This document shows, piece by piece, positions 24,553-32,450 of a stretch of DNA of 64,000 bases. The DNA is from Alistipes senegalensis (GTDB lineage Bacteria; Bacteroidota; Bacteroidia; Bacteroidales; Rikenellaceae), in assembly GCA_023664045.1 (NCBI GenBank), contig JAMPGH010000001.1, positions 1,242,299 to 1,306,298 of the forward strand, given 5' to 3'. Both the position numbers and the translations under genes were made by a program. A model generated the notes under the pieces. It did not search any database. It had not been told where the DNA came from and saw only the letters and a program-made list of their open reading frames with translations. Each line of letters begins with the position of its first letter. Position 1 is the first letter of the stretch.

Positions 24553-26016
24553 ATGGATAGAAATCTCGCCGCGCTCAAGCCGGCGCTCGTCTGGAAACAT
24601 TTCGCCGAAATCGTCCGCATTCCGCGTCCCTCGGGACACGAGGAGAAGATCCGCGACTACGTGCTCCGCACCGCGAAGGCGCTGGGGCTCGAATGCCGCG
24701 AGGACGGGGCCCACAACATCTACGTCCGCAAGCCCGCTTCGCCGGGCATGGAGAACCGCAAGGGCGTCGTTCTGCAGGCGCACCTCGACATGGTGCCGCA
24801 GAAGAACAACGACAAGATCTTCGACTTCATTGTCGATCCCGTCGACGCCTATGTCGACGGTGAGTGGGTTACGGCCGACGGCACGACCTTAGGCGCCGAC
24901 AACGGCATCGGCGCGGCGGCCATCCTCGCCGTGCTGGAGGACAAGACGCTCGTGCATGGACCTCTCGAAGCGCTCTTCACCGCCACCGAGGAGACCGGCA
25001 TGGACGGCGCTTTCGGCCTGCAGCCCGGGCTTCTGCAGGGCGACATCCTGCTGAACCTCGACTCCGAAACCGAGGGCGAACTCTACGTCGGCTGCGCCGG
25101 CGGCCTCGATGCCAACATCCGCTTCGATTATCACGCCGCCGCGGTTCCGGAGGGCGACTACAAGGCCCTGCGGCTCACGGTCAAGGGGCTCAAGGGCGGA
25201 CATTCGGGCATCCAGATCGTCGCCCAGCGCGCCAATGCCAACAAGGTCTTGTTCCGCTTCCTGAACGCCGAGGCGGAGCGGGCCGGTGCCCTCCTCGCGT
25301 CGGTCGACGGCGGAGGCCTGCGCAACGCCATTCCGCGCGAGGCCGAGGCGGTCCTGCTGGTTCCGGTGGCCCGTGTCGGAGCCTTCGAGGAGGCCGTGCA
25401 GGCTTACGAGAAGATCGTCGTCGCCGAGTTCGACGGCATCGAGGATTCGATCGAGATCCGCCTCGCGACGTGCGACATGCTCGCGGAGATCATCCCCGCC
25501 GACGTGGCGTCGAAACTCATCCGGGCCGTGGTCGGCTGCCCCGACGGCGTCGTCCGCATGTCGACGGCCATGCCCGGACTGGTGCAGACCTCGACCAATC
25601 TGGCCCGCGTCGTCTCCGACGGCTCGACGATCGCGCTGCAATGCCTGCTGCGCAGCTCCGTGCGTTCCGAGAAGGAGGCGCTGGGCGAGGCGATCGCCGC
25701 CGTCTTCGCGCTGGCCGGCGCCAAGACCGAGCTCACGGGCAGCTACGACGGCTGGAATCCCGACATGAAGTCGCCGATTCTGGGTGCCATGACCGCTTCC
25801 TACGAGCAGCTCTACGGCCGCAAGCCCGCCGTTACGGCGATCCACGCCGGACTGGAGTGCGGCATCATCGGCAGCAACTATCCCGGTCTCGACATGATTT
25901 CGTTCGGTCCGACGATCCTCTATCCCCACTCGCCCGACGAGCGGGTCGAGATCGCCTCCGTGGCGAAGTTCTACGATTTTCTGGTGCGTACGCTGGCCAA
26001 CATTCCTCAAAAATAG
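24553..26016 (+). CDS. pepD: aminoacyl-histidine dipeptidase (cytosol non-specific dipeptidase), M20C
   Basis: Di-zinc dipeptidase hydrolysing many dipeptides in the cytoplasm. 487 residues. Metal and catalytic motifs in order: LQAHLDMVPQKN (His and catalytic Asp, about residue 77-79), LGADNGIGAAA (bridging Asp), TATEETGMDGAFGL (catalytic Glu and zinc Glu), LNLDSETEGE (zinc Asp), and near the C-terminus LYPHSPDER (zinc His). Length matches E. coli PepD (485). No signal peptide. Sits in the phoH-pepD-lipid kinase run, 6 bases before the next start. Confidence 0.95.
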   Translation: MDRNLAALKPALVWKHFAEIVRIPRPSGHEEKIRDYVLRTAKALGLECREDGAHNIYVRKPASPGMENRKGVVLQAHLDMVPQKNNDKIFDFIVDPVDAYVDGEWVTADGTTLGADNGIGAAAILAVLEDKTLVHGPLEALFTATEETGMDGAFGLQPGLLQGDILLNLDSETEGELYVGCAGGLDANIRFDYHAAAVPEGDYKALRLTVKGLKGGHSGIQIVAQRANANKVLFRFLNAEAERAGALLASVDGGGLRNAIPREAEAVLLVPVARVGAFEEAVQAYEKIVVAEFDGIEDSIEIRLATCDMLAEIIPADVASKLIRAVVGCPDGVVRMSTAMPGLVQTSTNLARVVSDGSTIALQCLLRSSVRSEKEALGEAIAAVFALAGAKTELTGSYDGWNPDMKSPILGAMTASYEQLYGRKPAVTAIHAGLECGIIGSNYPGLDMISFGPTILYPHSPDERVEIASVAKFYDFLVRTLANIPQK

Positions 26017-26022
26017 CCGCCT

Positions 26023-27054
26023 GTGGAGTCTCCCGACAACAGGTGGTTCGCGATCGTCAACCCCGTGGCCGGCGGCGGCCGCGGGCTCGACCACTTCCCC
26101 CGCATCTCGAAGCATCTGCGCGATGCGCATATCGTCTGCGAGCCCGTCTTCACGGAGCATAAGTTCCACGCCACGGAACTCACCGTCTCGGCCGTGCGCG
26201 AGGGCTACCGCCGCATCATCGTCGTGGGGGGCGACGGCACGCTGCACGAGGTCGTCAACGGCCTCTTCATCCAGCAGGAGGTGCGGCCCGACGAGGTGCT
26301 CGTGGCCGTCATTGCCGTGGGCACGGGCAACGACTGGGTGCGCACGTTCGGCATCTCCGACCGCTACCGCGATGCCGTCGAGGCGATCCGCGAGGGCTAT
26401 TCGTTCCTGCAGGACGTCGGCGTGGTCTCCTACGAGGAGTCGCATTACCGCCAGAGCCGCTATATCGCCAACGTCGCGGGCGCCGGGTTCGACGCGCAGG
26501 TGATCCGCAAGCTGACGCATCTGAAAAAGAAGGGCCGCAAAAGCCGCTGGCGTTATACGTGGTGCCTCGTCCGGTCGTTTTTCCGTTACAAGTCCACCGG
26601 CATGAAGGTGTGGGTCGACGGCAAGCTGGTTTACAACGACCTGCTGCTCTCGATCGCCATCGGCATCTGCAAATACAACGGCGGGGGCATGCAGCAGCTG
26701 CCCGAGGCGGTCGCCGACGACGGGATGCTCGACCTCTCGCTCATCCGGCCCATTCATTTCTGGCACGTGCTGTTCCGCTTCCACTACCTCTTCAACGGCG
26801 GCATCTACCGCATCCGCCACATTCTGCAGGCGCGCGGCAGCCATATCCGCATCGAGTCCTCGCCCGAGGTTTCGGTCGAGGCCGACGGGGAGTTGTTGGG
26901 CGAAACGCCGCTGGAGTTCTCGGTGCTGCATCGCGCGATCCGCATCGTCGTGGGCGCCGATTTCTACCGGGCCCACGCTCCCGAGGCCGAAGAAAGGGAG
27001 GCGGAGAAGAGGGCGGGGGCGGCCGGAGAACCGAAAGGTGCGGCACACTCCTGA
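26023..27054 (+). CDS. diacylglycerol kinase family lipid kinase (YegS/DgkB type)
   Basis: 343 residues; the start is a GTG at 26023, six bases after the pepD stop, and no ATG fits as well. The catalytic N-domain shows IVNPVAGGGRG, the glycine-rich VVGGDGTLHEVVNGL and GTGNDWVRTFGI, the hallmark of the DAGK catalytic domain; the C-domain is beta-rich with EVSVEADGELLGETPLEFSVLHRAIRI. Phosphorylates diacylglycerol or a related lipid at the inner membrane face. The last ~25 residues are charged and low-complexity. A long perfect hairpin follows. Confidence 0.9.
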   Translation: MESPDNRWFAIVNPVAGGGRGLDHFPRISKHLRDAHIVCEPVFTEHKFHATELTVSAVREGYRRIIVVGGDGTLHEVVNGLFIQQEVRPDEVLVAVIAVGTGNDWVRTFGISDRYRDAVEAIREGYSFLQDVGVVSYEESHYRQSRYIANVAGAGFDAQVIRKLTHLKKKGRKSRWRYTWCLVRSFFRYKSTGMKVWVDGKLVYNDLLLSIAIGICKYNGGGMQQLPEAVADDGMLDLSLIRPIHFWHVLFRFHYLFNGGIYRIRHILQARGSHIRIESSPEVSVEADGELLGETPLEFSVLHRAIRIVVGADFYRAHAPEAEEREAEKRAGAAGEPKGAAHS

Positions 27055-27080
27055 TTCCGGCCGGACCGGTCGGACGCAAC

Positions 27081-27118
27081 GAATCGGGCGGGACTTTTTG
27101 AAAAGTCCCGCCCGATTC
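27081..27118. terminator. bidirectional hairpin terminator
   Basis: GAATCGGGCGGGACTTTT (27081-27098) and its perfect complement (27101-27118), 18 base pairs with a 2-base loop, between convergent genes. Confidence 0.8.
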
Positions 27119-27137
27119 CGTTTTGGTTCGGCGTCCG

Positions 27138-27710
27138 TCAGTCGACTTCGAGGACGTCGATTTCGGTTACCGTCCAGTCGAAGAGGTCGTCGGCGCACTG
27201 CAGCTCCATGCGGCGGATGCCCGACGTGTCGGTCGTGTCGGCCAGTACGGCGTTGAAGAACTGCGTCATGGTCTGATAGGCGTTGTTCACCTTGTAGGCG
27301 AAGCAGTTGTAGAACTGGCGCTGCTGCTGATGATCGAGCCCCGCAGGCAGCACGCCCTGCGCCACCAGATAGGGATAGGGGTAGATGTGCCGCATGTTGC
27401 GGGCATCGGCGTTCAGTTCGTCGACGATCGCCGTTACCACCACCATATCCACCGTATCGCTTGCGCCCGGCATGGCGACGAAGGCGGTGTATACCGGATA
27501 GGCTGCTTCCAGATCGTCGGCCACGCCGTCGGTGAAGAGCACGTATTCGTCGTCGGTCAGATCGTCCAGATAGACCATCTGGCGGTAGCTGCGCAGGGCT
27601 TCGCGCATGGCCTTGCGTTCTTCGTGCTTCCATTCGCGGCGCTGCGAGCAGCCGATGAATCCCGCGGCCAGCAGAGCCAGCAGGGGCATGCAGAGGAGAA
27701 TTTTTTTCAT
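27138..27710 (-). CDS. lipoprotein of unknown function
   Basis: 190 residues. Lipoprotein signal MKKILLCMPLLALLAAGFIGC with lipobox FIGC (Cys21), a basic stretch after it (SQRREWKHEERKAMREAL), then an acidic soluble domain with DLTDDEYVLFTDGVADDLEAAYP and a C-terminal beta segment DWTVTEIDVLEVD. I recognise no family. Stands alone, convergent with the lipid kinase across the 18-base-pair hairpin. No clear promoter box within 100 bases upstream. Confidence 0.75.
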   Translation of the reverse strand: MKKILLCMPLLALLAAGFIGCSQRREWKHEERKAMREALRSYRQMVYLDDLTDDEYVLFTDGVADDLEAAYPVYTAFVAMPGASDTVDMVVVTAIVDELNADARNMRHIYPYPYLVAQGVLPAGLDHQQQRQFYNCFAYKVNNAYQTMTQFFNAVLADTTDTSGIRRMELQCADDLFDWTVTEIDVLEVD

Positions 27711-27776
27711 TGTTTACCTCGTTTTTGGTTTTACTCCCCGCCTCCAGCAATCCGTGTGCCAAACCCCCGAAGCGGG

Positions 27777-27953
27777 GAAAATGAAGAATGAAAACCGATC
27801 GCATCTCTCCACGTACCCGCGTTTTCGCACTGCCGGTTACAAATCCGACCGCTGTCGTTTGCGGTCCGAGGCCGCATATTCGGGTCGGACCCTCCCCTGA
27901 ATCCCCGGAGCGACAAATTTTTCATTTTTAATTCTTCATTCTCGATTTTTCAT
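27777..27953. repeat. AT-rich inverted-arm intergenic element 3
   Basis: Left arm about 27777-27797 (AAAATGAAGAATGAAAA), right arm about 27914-27953 (AATTTTTCATTTTTAATTC...), spacer about 116 bases. The right arm runs directly into the promoter of the thiamin uptake operon. The rest of 27711-27950 shows no gene. Confidence 0.6.
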
Positions 27954-27961
27954 TACCTTTG
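27954..27961 (+). promoter_or_regulatory. -7 box of the thiamin uptake operon
   Basis: TACCTTTG, full consensus, 15 bases before the TPP riboswitch. Confidence 0.65.
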
Positions 27962-27968
27962 CCCCCGA

Positions 27969-28050
27969 TATTCCGAAGGGGTGCCTTACTGTCAGGCTGA
28001 GATTATACCCATAGAACCGGAGACGGGTAATGCCGAGACCGGGAAAAGCG
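27969..28050 (+). promoter_or_regulatory. TPP (THI element) riboswitch
   Basis: Conserved segments in the right order: AAGGGGTGCC (27976-27985), GGCTGAGA (27995-28002), ACCC (28007-28010), GAACC (28014-28018), then GGGTAATGCCG (28025-28035) and GGGAA (28041-28045). These build the pyrimidine- and diphosphate-sensing arms of the thiamin diphosphate aptamer. It lies 56 bases before a TonB receptor gene. ACCCCTT at 28066-28072 is exactly complementary to AAGGGGT at 27976-27982, so an alternative helix could compete with the aptamer. Confidence 0.93.
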
Positions 28051-28105
28051 TAAATCGACACACATACCCCTTTTCTGTTACTTAACTTTTTTAAAGGTTT
28101 CAAAC

Positions 28106-30403
28106 ATGAAAAGGTATCTGCTACCCATCGCGGCCCTCGCTCTGTCGGCGGCCGCACAGGCCGGGAATCTCTTCGATTCCCGCAGCGGGCGATCGCCCGA
28201 ACTCTCCGAGAGCCCGGCGCCGGGCGCCGGGGAGACCTCGCCCGAGGATTCCGTGCGCATGTTCCACTTGCAGGAGATCGAGGTTACGGCCACCCGCGCC
28301 ACCGACCGCACGCCCGTGGCTTTCTCGCAGCTCGCCCGCGAGGAGATCGCCCGCAACAGCTTCGGCTGCGACATCCCTTCGGTGCTGGCTCTCGCACCTT
28401 CGGTCGTCGCCACCAACGAAACGGGCATCGGCATCGGCGGCACCTCCGTCCGGCTGCGCGGCACCGATGCTTCGCGCCTCAGCGTTACCATCAACGGCGT
28501 CTCGTTGAACAATCCCGATTCGCATTCGATGTACTGGTACGACACGCCCGACCTGATTTCGGCCGTCGGCGACATGCAGATCCAGCGGGGCGCCGGCATC
28601 TCCACCAACGGCACGGGGGCTTTCGGCGGCGCCGTCAACATGACCACCGAGGCCCTCTCCACCGAGTTCGGGGGCTCGGCGTCGCTCTCCTACGGCTCCT
28701 ACAACACCAACAAGCAGGCCGTGCAACTCTCGTCGGGGCTTCTGGGCGGCCATTGGGCTCTCGATGCACGCCTCACGCACATCGGTTCCGACGGCTACAT
28801 CGACCGCGGAGCCACCGACCTGAAATCCTACATGTTCCAGGCCGGGTACTACGGCGGCAACACCATGTTGAAGCTCGTCTCGTTCGGCGGCAAAAGCCGA
28901 ACCTACCTCACCTACAACGGCGTTTCGAAGGAGGAGATGGCCCTCTACGGCCGCCGCTACCACACCGGCGGCCAGTACTACACCTCCGACGGTCCCCACG
29001 TGCTGGCCGACGGCTCGCACGTCGATTATTACGACGATCAGACCGACAACTACCTGCAGATCAACAACCAGCTGCTCCTGAGCCACCGCTTCGACGACCG
29101 CTGGACCATGAACGCCACGGCTTTCTATACCTATGGCTACGGTTATTACAAGCAGTACAAGGACGACGCTTGGATCATGGGTTACGACAATCTGGAGGGT
29201 CCCGAGCAGGCCGACCTGATCCGCGAGAAGATCATGCGCAACCACTTGGGCGGCCTCCACGCAGCGGCGCACTATGCCTCGCAGCGTCTCGAACTCTCGT
29301 TCGGCGGTTCCTACAGCTACTATTCGTGCCCTCACTGGGGTACGCTCGACTGGGTGGACGGCATGGATCCCTCGGCGATCGGGGGCCGCTGGTACGACAA
29401 CGACGTCGACAAGCACGACGCCAACCTCTTCGCGCGCGCCAACTGGACGGTGGCCCGGGGGCTCGGCCTCTTCGCCGACCTCCAATACCGCTACGTCAGC
29501 TACAAGGCATGGGGCACCAACGACAACTACGACTGGAACCGCTACGAGATGCAGCCCATCGACGTCGACCGGCAGTACCGCTTCTTCAACCCGCACGTCG
29601 GTCTGAACTATACCCGCGGACGCCATTCGCTCTATGCTTCGTTCGCCGTCGCGCAGAAGGAGCCCACGCGCAACGACTTCACCGACCGCTACATGTTCTC
29701 GGGCGACGAGGCCTATCCCTCCTTCGAGCGGCTCTACGACTACGAACTGGGTTACAACTACCGCTCGCCGCGGCTGGCCGCAGGCATCAACCTCTACTAC
29801 ATGGACTACAAGGACCAGCTGGTTCCCACCGGCATGGTCAACGACGGCGGCGACGCGCTGAATATCAACATCCCGGAAAGTTACCGCTGCGGCGTCGAGC
29901 TCTCGGCTTCGTGGCAGGCGACCCGTTGGTTCTCCTTCGGGGGCAACGCCACGTGGAGCCGCAACAAGCTCCGCCACTTCGTCGATCGCCTGGCCGACAG
30001 TCCCACTTTCGGGCAGGACCTCGGCACCCGCACGCTCTCCTATTCGCCCGACTGGATCGCCGGGGCGTTCCTCGACTTCCACGCGCGGGGATTCGAGGCC
30101 GTGCTGCGTACGCGCTACGTCGGCAAGCAGTATTTCACCAACGAGCAGATCGACGCCCTCTCGATGGAGGCCTATTGCGTTTCCGACCTGCATCTGGGTT
30201 ATACCTTGCGGACCGCCCGGTCGCGGAGCGTGCGCTTCGGCGTGATCGTCTACAACCTCTTCGATGCCGAGTACGAAAGCAACGGCTACGGATACTCCTA
30301 CTTCGACAAGGACGACAACGGCGCTCCGAAGCGCGTCGACGCCGCCTATTACTTCCCGCAGGCGCCGTTGCACGTGCTGGCGAACGTAACGATTTCTTTC
30401 TGA
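28106..30403 (+). CDS. TonB-dependent outer-membrane receptor, thiamin uptake
   Basis: 765 residues. Signal peptide (MKRYLLPIAALALSAAAQAG), a linker of ~45 residues, the TonB box/plug region (FHLQEIEVTATRATDRTPVAFSQL), plug motifs IPSVLALAPSVV, GTSVRLRGTDASRLSVTINGVSLN and GTGAFGGAVNMTTE, then a 22-strand barrel rich in aromatic girdle residues, ending in a terminal strand APLHVLANVTISF. The substrate is assigned from the TPP riboswitch upstream and PnuT downstream, the OMR-PnuT arrangement described for Bacteroidetes thiamin uptake. No SusD partner. Next gene 10 bases downstream. Confidence 0.92.
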   Translation: MKRYLLPIAALALSAAAQAGNLFDSRSGRSPELSESPAPGAGETSPEDSVRMFHLQEIEVTATRATDRTPVAFSQLAREEIARNSFGCDIPSVLALAPSVVATNETGIGIGGTSVRLRGTDASRLSVTINGVSLNNPDSHSMYWYDTPDLISAVGDMQIQRGAGISTNGTGAFGGAVNMTTEALSTEFGGSASLSYGSYNTNKQAVQLSSGLLGGHWALDARLTHIGSDGYIDRGATDLKSYMFQAGYYGGNTMLKLVSFGGKSRTYLTYNGVSKEEMALYGRRYHTGGQYYTSDGPHVLADGSHVDYYDDQTDNYLQINNQLLLSHRFDDRWTMNATAFYTYGYGYYKQYKDDAWIMGYDNLEGPEQADLIREKIMRNHLGGLHAAAHYASQRLELSFGGSYSYYSCPHWGTLDWVDGMDPSAIGGRWYDNDVDKHDANLFARANWTVARGLGLFADLQYRYVSYKAWGTNDNYDWNRYEMQPIDVDRQYRFFNPHVGLNYTRGRHSLYASFAVAQKEPTRNDFTDRYMFSGDEAYPSFERLYDYELGYNYRSPRLAAGINLYYMDYKDQLVPTGMVNDGGDALNINIPESYRCGVELSASWQATRWFSFGGNATWSRNKLRHFVDRLADSPTFGQDLGTRTLSYSPDWIAGAFLDFHARGFEAVLRTRYVGKQYFTNEQIDALSMEAYCVSDLHLGYTLRTARSRSVRFGVIVYNLFDAEYESNGYGYSYFDKDDNGAPKRVDAAYYFPQAPLHVLANVTISF

Positions 30404-30413
30404 CCTTACCGAA

Positions 30414-30986
30414 ATGGACTGGAAACTGTCGTTGCAAATCGTCGGCGTCGCGCTCGGGCTCCTGTACCTCTGGTTGGAGTATCGGGCCGACATCCGGCTG
30501 TGGATCGTCGGGCTCGTCATGCCCGTCGTCCACGGGGCGCTCTACTTCCGCTCGGGCCTCTATGCCGACTGCTCCATGCAGCTCTACTACGTGCTGGCCG
30601 GGCTCTACGGGTGGTTCGCATGGCATCGCGCTCCCAAGAGCCGGCCTGCCGATGCCACGATCGGCCATACGCCTTTGCGGATGCTTCCGCTCCTCTTCGG
30701 CGCCTACGTTCTCTTGCATGCCGCGATCTGGTTCGTGCTCGTGCGCTTCACCGACAGCTCCGTTCCCGTTTGGGACAGCTTCACCACGGCGCTCTGCATC
30801 GTGGCTTACTGGATGCTCTCGCGCAAGTGGGTCGAGCAGTGGCTCGTGTGGCTCGTCGTCGACCTCACGACCGTGGGGCTCTACCTCTATAAGGGCATCC
30901 CCATCACCGCCGGCCTCTACGCCCTCTATTCCGCGTTGGCCGTCGCGGGGTACCTCCGGTGGCGCCGCATGGCTTCGCACGCATAA
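30414..30986 (+). CDS. pnuT: thiamin transporter of the PnuC family (PnuT)
   Basis: 190 residues with about seven hydrophobic segments and many tryptophans: LYLWLEYRADIRLWIVGLVMP, YADCSMQLYYVLAGLYGWFAW, and WLVWLVVDLTTVGLYLYKG are PnuC-family landmarks (the WxxW and YxxL..GWxxW regions). PnuC transports nicotinamide riboside; the branch under TPP riboswitch control carries thiamin across the inner membrane. Second gene of the operon. The thiamin pyrophosphokinase that often completes this operon in Bacteroides is not present downstream. Confidence 0.9.
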   Translation: MDWKLSLQIVGVALGLLYLWLEYRADIRLWIVGLVMPVVHGALYFRSGLYADCSMQLYYVLAGLYGWFAWHRAPKSRPADATIGHTPLRMLPLLFGAYVLLHAAIWFVLVRFTDSSVPVWDSFTTALCIVAYWMLSRKWVEQWLVWLVVDLTTVGLYLYKGIPITAGLYALYSALAVAGYLRWRRMASHA

Positions 30987-31005
30987 GCCCCGATTCCATA
31001 ACCAT

Positions 31006-31035
31006 GCGGCCCGCCCCATTCGTGGGGCGGGCCGC
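31006..31035. terminator. hairpin terminator after pnuT
   Basis: GCGGCCCGCCCCA and its perfect complement (13 base pairs, TTCG loop). No T-run follows; possibly used by both convergent genes. Confidence 0.65.
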
Positions 31036-31067
31036 TTCGTTCGACGGGCACCGGGGAAAGTGGCGGA

Positions 31068-31451
31068 TCACTCCGGCAGTCCGTGCCGTTCCACGCAGGC
31101 CAGAATCTCTTCGCGCAACGATTTCGGGGTTACGTTTCGCCGCAGCACCAGCAGGTAGGAGTTGCGGATCTGTTCGCGCAGGAACGCATCCGGCAGGTCG
31201 CTGCCCGTGAGCACGTCGTTCCAGTGGCGTTTGTTGAAATGGTATGCCGGCCTTATTTCAGGATGCCGGTCGCGCAGGCGCTGCGCTTCCTCCGGGTCGC
31301 ACTTCACCGCAAAATGATCGAAGTCGACCATGTCGGCACAGGCGTACATCTTGCCGCCGATCTTGTAGACCAGCGTCGTCTCGTCGAAGGGCGTCGTCTC
31401 CTCGGTCAGCGGGAGCGACAGGCAGTAGTCCCGGAATTCCAGAATATCCAT
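31068..31451 (-). CDS. yjbR: MmcQ/YjbR family protein
   Basis: 127 residues: DILEFRDYCLSLPLTEETTPFDETTLVYKIGGKMYA, FAVKCDPEEAQRLRD, YHFNKRHWNDV and the terminal SYLLVLRR. This is the CyaY-like fold of YjbR/MmcQ, described as DNA-binding, with no fixed role. Promoter box TAACTTTG (31456-31463, minus) ends four bases before the ATG, so the transcript is probably leaderless. Separated from the upstream rpoD by a terminator. Confidence 0.92.
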   Translation of the reverse strand: MDILEFRDYCLSLPLTEETTPFDETTLVYKIGGKMYACADMVDFDHFAVKCDPEEAQRLRDRHPEIRPAYHFNKRHWNDVLTGSDLPDAFLREQIRNSYLLVLRRNVTPKSLREEILACVERHGLPE

Positions 31452-31455
31452 ACGC

Positions 31456-31463
31456 CAAAGTTA
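31456..31463 (-). promoter_or_regulatory. -7 box of yjbR, 4 bases from ATG
   Basis: TAACTTTG on the minus strand, full consensus, directly before the start codon. Confidence 0.55.
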
Positions 31464-31477
31464 CTGTTTTTTCGCTT

Positions 31478-31516
31478 AAAAAAAGAGGACCTGCCGAAAA
31501 GCGGGTCCCCTTTTTT
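31478..31516 (-). terminator. terminator of htrA-rpoD
   Basis: On the minus strand GGACCCGC and GCAGGTCC form a stem (one G-T pair) followed by CTTTTTTT. Confidence 0.8.
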
Positions 31517-31534
31517 CGTCTCCGGAGCCGAGGC

Positions 31535-32395
31535 TCAGCCCAAGTAGGACTTCAGCAGCTTCGAGCGCGAGGAGTGGCGGAGGCGGCGGATAGCTTTCTC
31601 CTTGATCTGACGCACGCGTTCGCGCGTGAGGTCGAATTTCTCGCCGATCTCTTCGAGGGTCATCTCCGAGCAGCCGATGCCGAAGAAGTACTTGATGATG
31701 TCGCGTTCGCGTTCGGTCAGGGTCTCCAGCGCCCGGTCCACCTCCGTCGAGAGCGATTCGTTGATCAGCCCGCGGTCGGCGTTGGGCGAATCGGGGTTCA
31801 CCAGCACGTCCAGCAAAGAGTTGTCTTCTCCGTCGGCGAACGGGGCGTCCACCGAGACATGGCGGCCGGCCACACGCAGCGTGTCCGTAACTTTCTCTTT
31901 CGGGAGTTCCAGTTCGTTGGCCAGCTCCTCGGGCGAGGGCGTGCGTTCGTGTTCCTGTTCGAAGCGGGCGAAAGCCTTGTTGATCTTGTTGAGCGAGCCC
32001 ACCTGATTCAGGGGCAGACGCACGATGCGCGATTGTTCGGCCAGCGCCTGAAGTATCGACTGGCGAATCCACCACACGGCGTAGGATATGAACTTGAAGC
32101 CGCGGGTTTCGTCGAACTTCTCCGCCGCTTTGATCAGTCCGAGGTTTCCCTCGTTGATCAGGTCGGGGAGGCTGAGGCCCTGATTCTGGTATTGCTTGGC
32201 TACGGAGACCACGAATCGCAGGTTGGCTTTGGTAAGTTTTTCGAGCGCTTCCTGATCTCCTTTCTTGATCCGCTGGGCGAGTTCCACCTCTTCTTCTACC
32301 GTGATGAGTTCTTCCTTGCCGATCTCTTGGAGATACTTGTCCAGCGAGGCGCTCTCCCGGTTGGTGATGGATTTCGTAATTTTTAACTGACGCAT
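31535..32395 (-). CDS. rpoD: primary sigma factor RpoD (sigma-ABfr type)
   Basis: 286 residues from [15 protein letters not shown], the compact primary sigma of Bacteroidota, lacking the long region 1.1 of E. coli sigma-70. Region 1.2 ([13 protein letters not shown]), region 2 with the core-binding and -10 helix ([16 protein letters not shown] ... [21 protein letters not shown]), region 3, and region 4 with the helix-turn-helix [26 protein letters not shown] are all present. It would read the TAnnTTTG promoters listed here. An in-frame ATG ten codons upstream was not used because the [11 protein letters not shown] start is the family norm. It follows htrA by 55 bases. Confidence 0.96.
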   Translation of the reverse strand: MRQLKITKSITNRESASLDKYLQEIGKEELITVEEEVELAQRIKKGDQEALEKLTKANLRFVVSVAKQYQNQGLSLPDLINEGNLGLIKAAEKFDETRGFKFISYAVWWIRQSILQALAEQSRIVRLPLNQVGSLNKINKAFARFEQEHERTPSPEELANELELPKEKVTDTLRVAGRHVSVDAPFADGEDNSLLDVLVNPDSPNADRGLINESLSTEVDRALETLTERERDIIKYFFGIGCSEMTLEEIGEKFDLTRERVRQIKEKAIRRLRHSSRSKLLKSYLG

Positions 32396-32450
32396 AGGTT
32401 TATCTTCTTTTTGTTTCTTCCTCAATGGTTACGACTCGCCCCGGTTTTAT

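Noticed and set aside
24889-27804. 971-codon open frame antisense to pepD and the lipid kinase
   Set aside because: It crosses two good plus-strand genes and a terminator, and its sequence is low-complexity Arg/Gly/Asp text.
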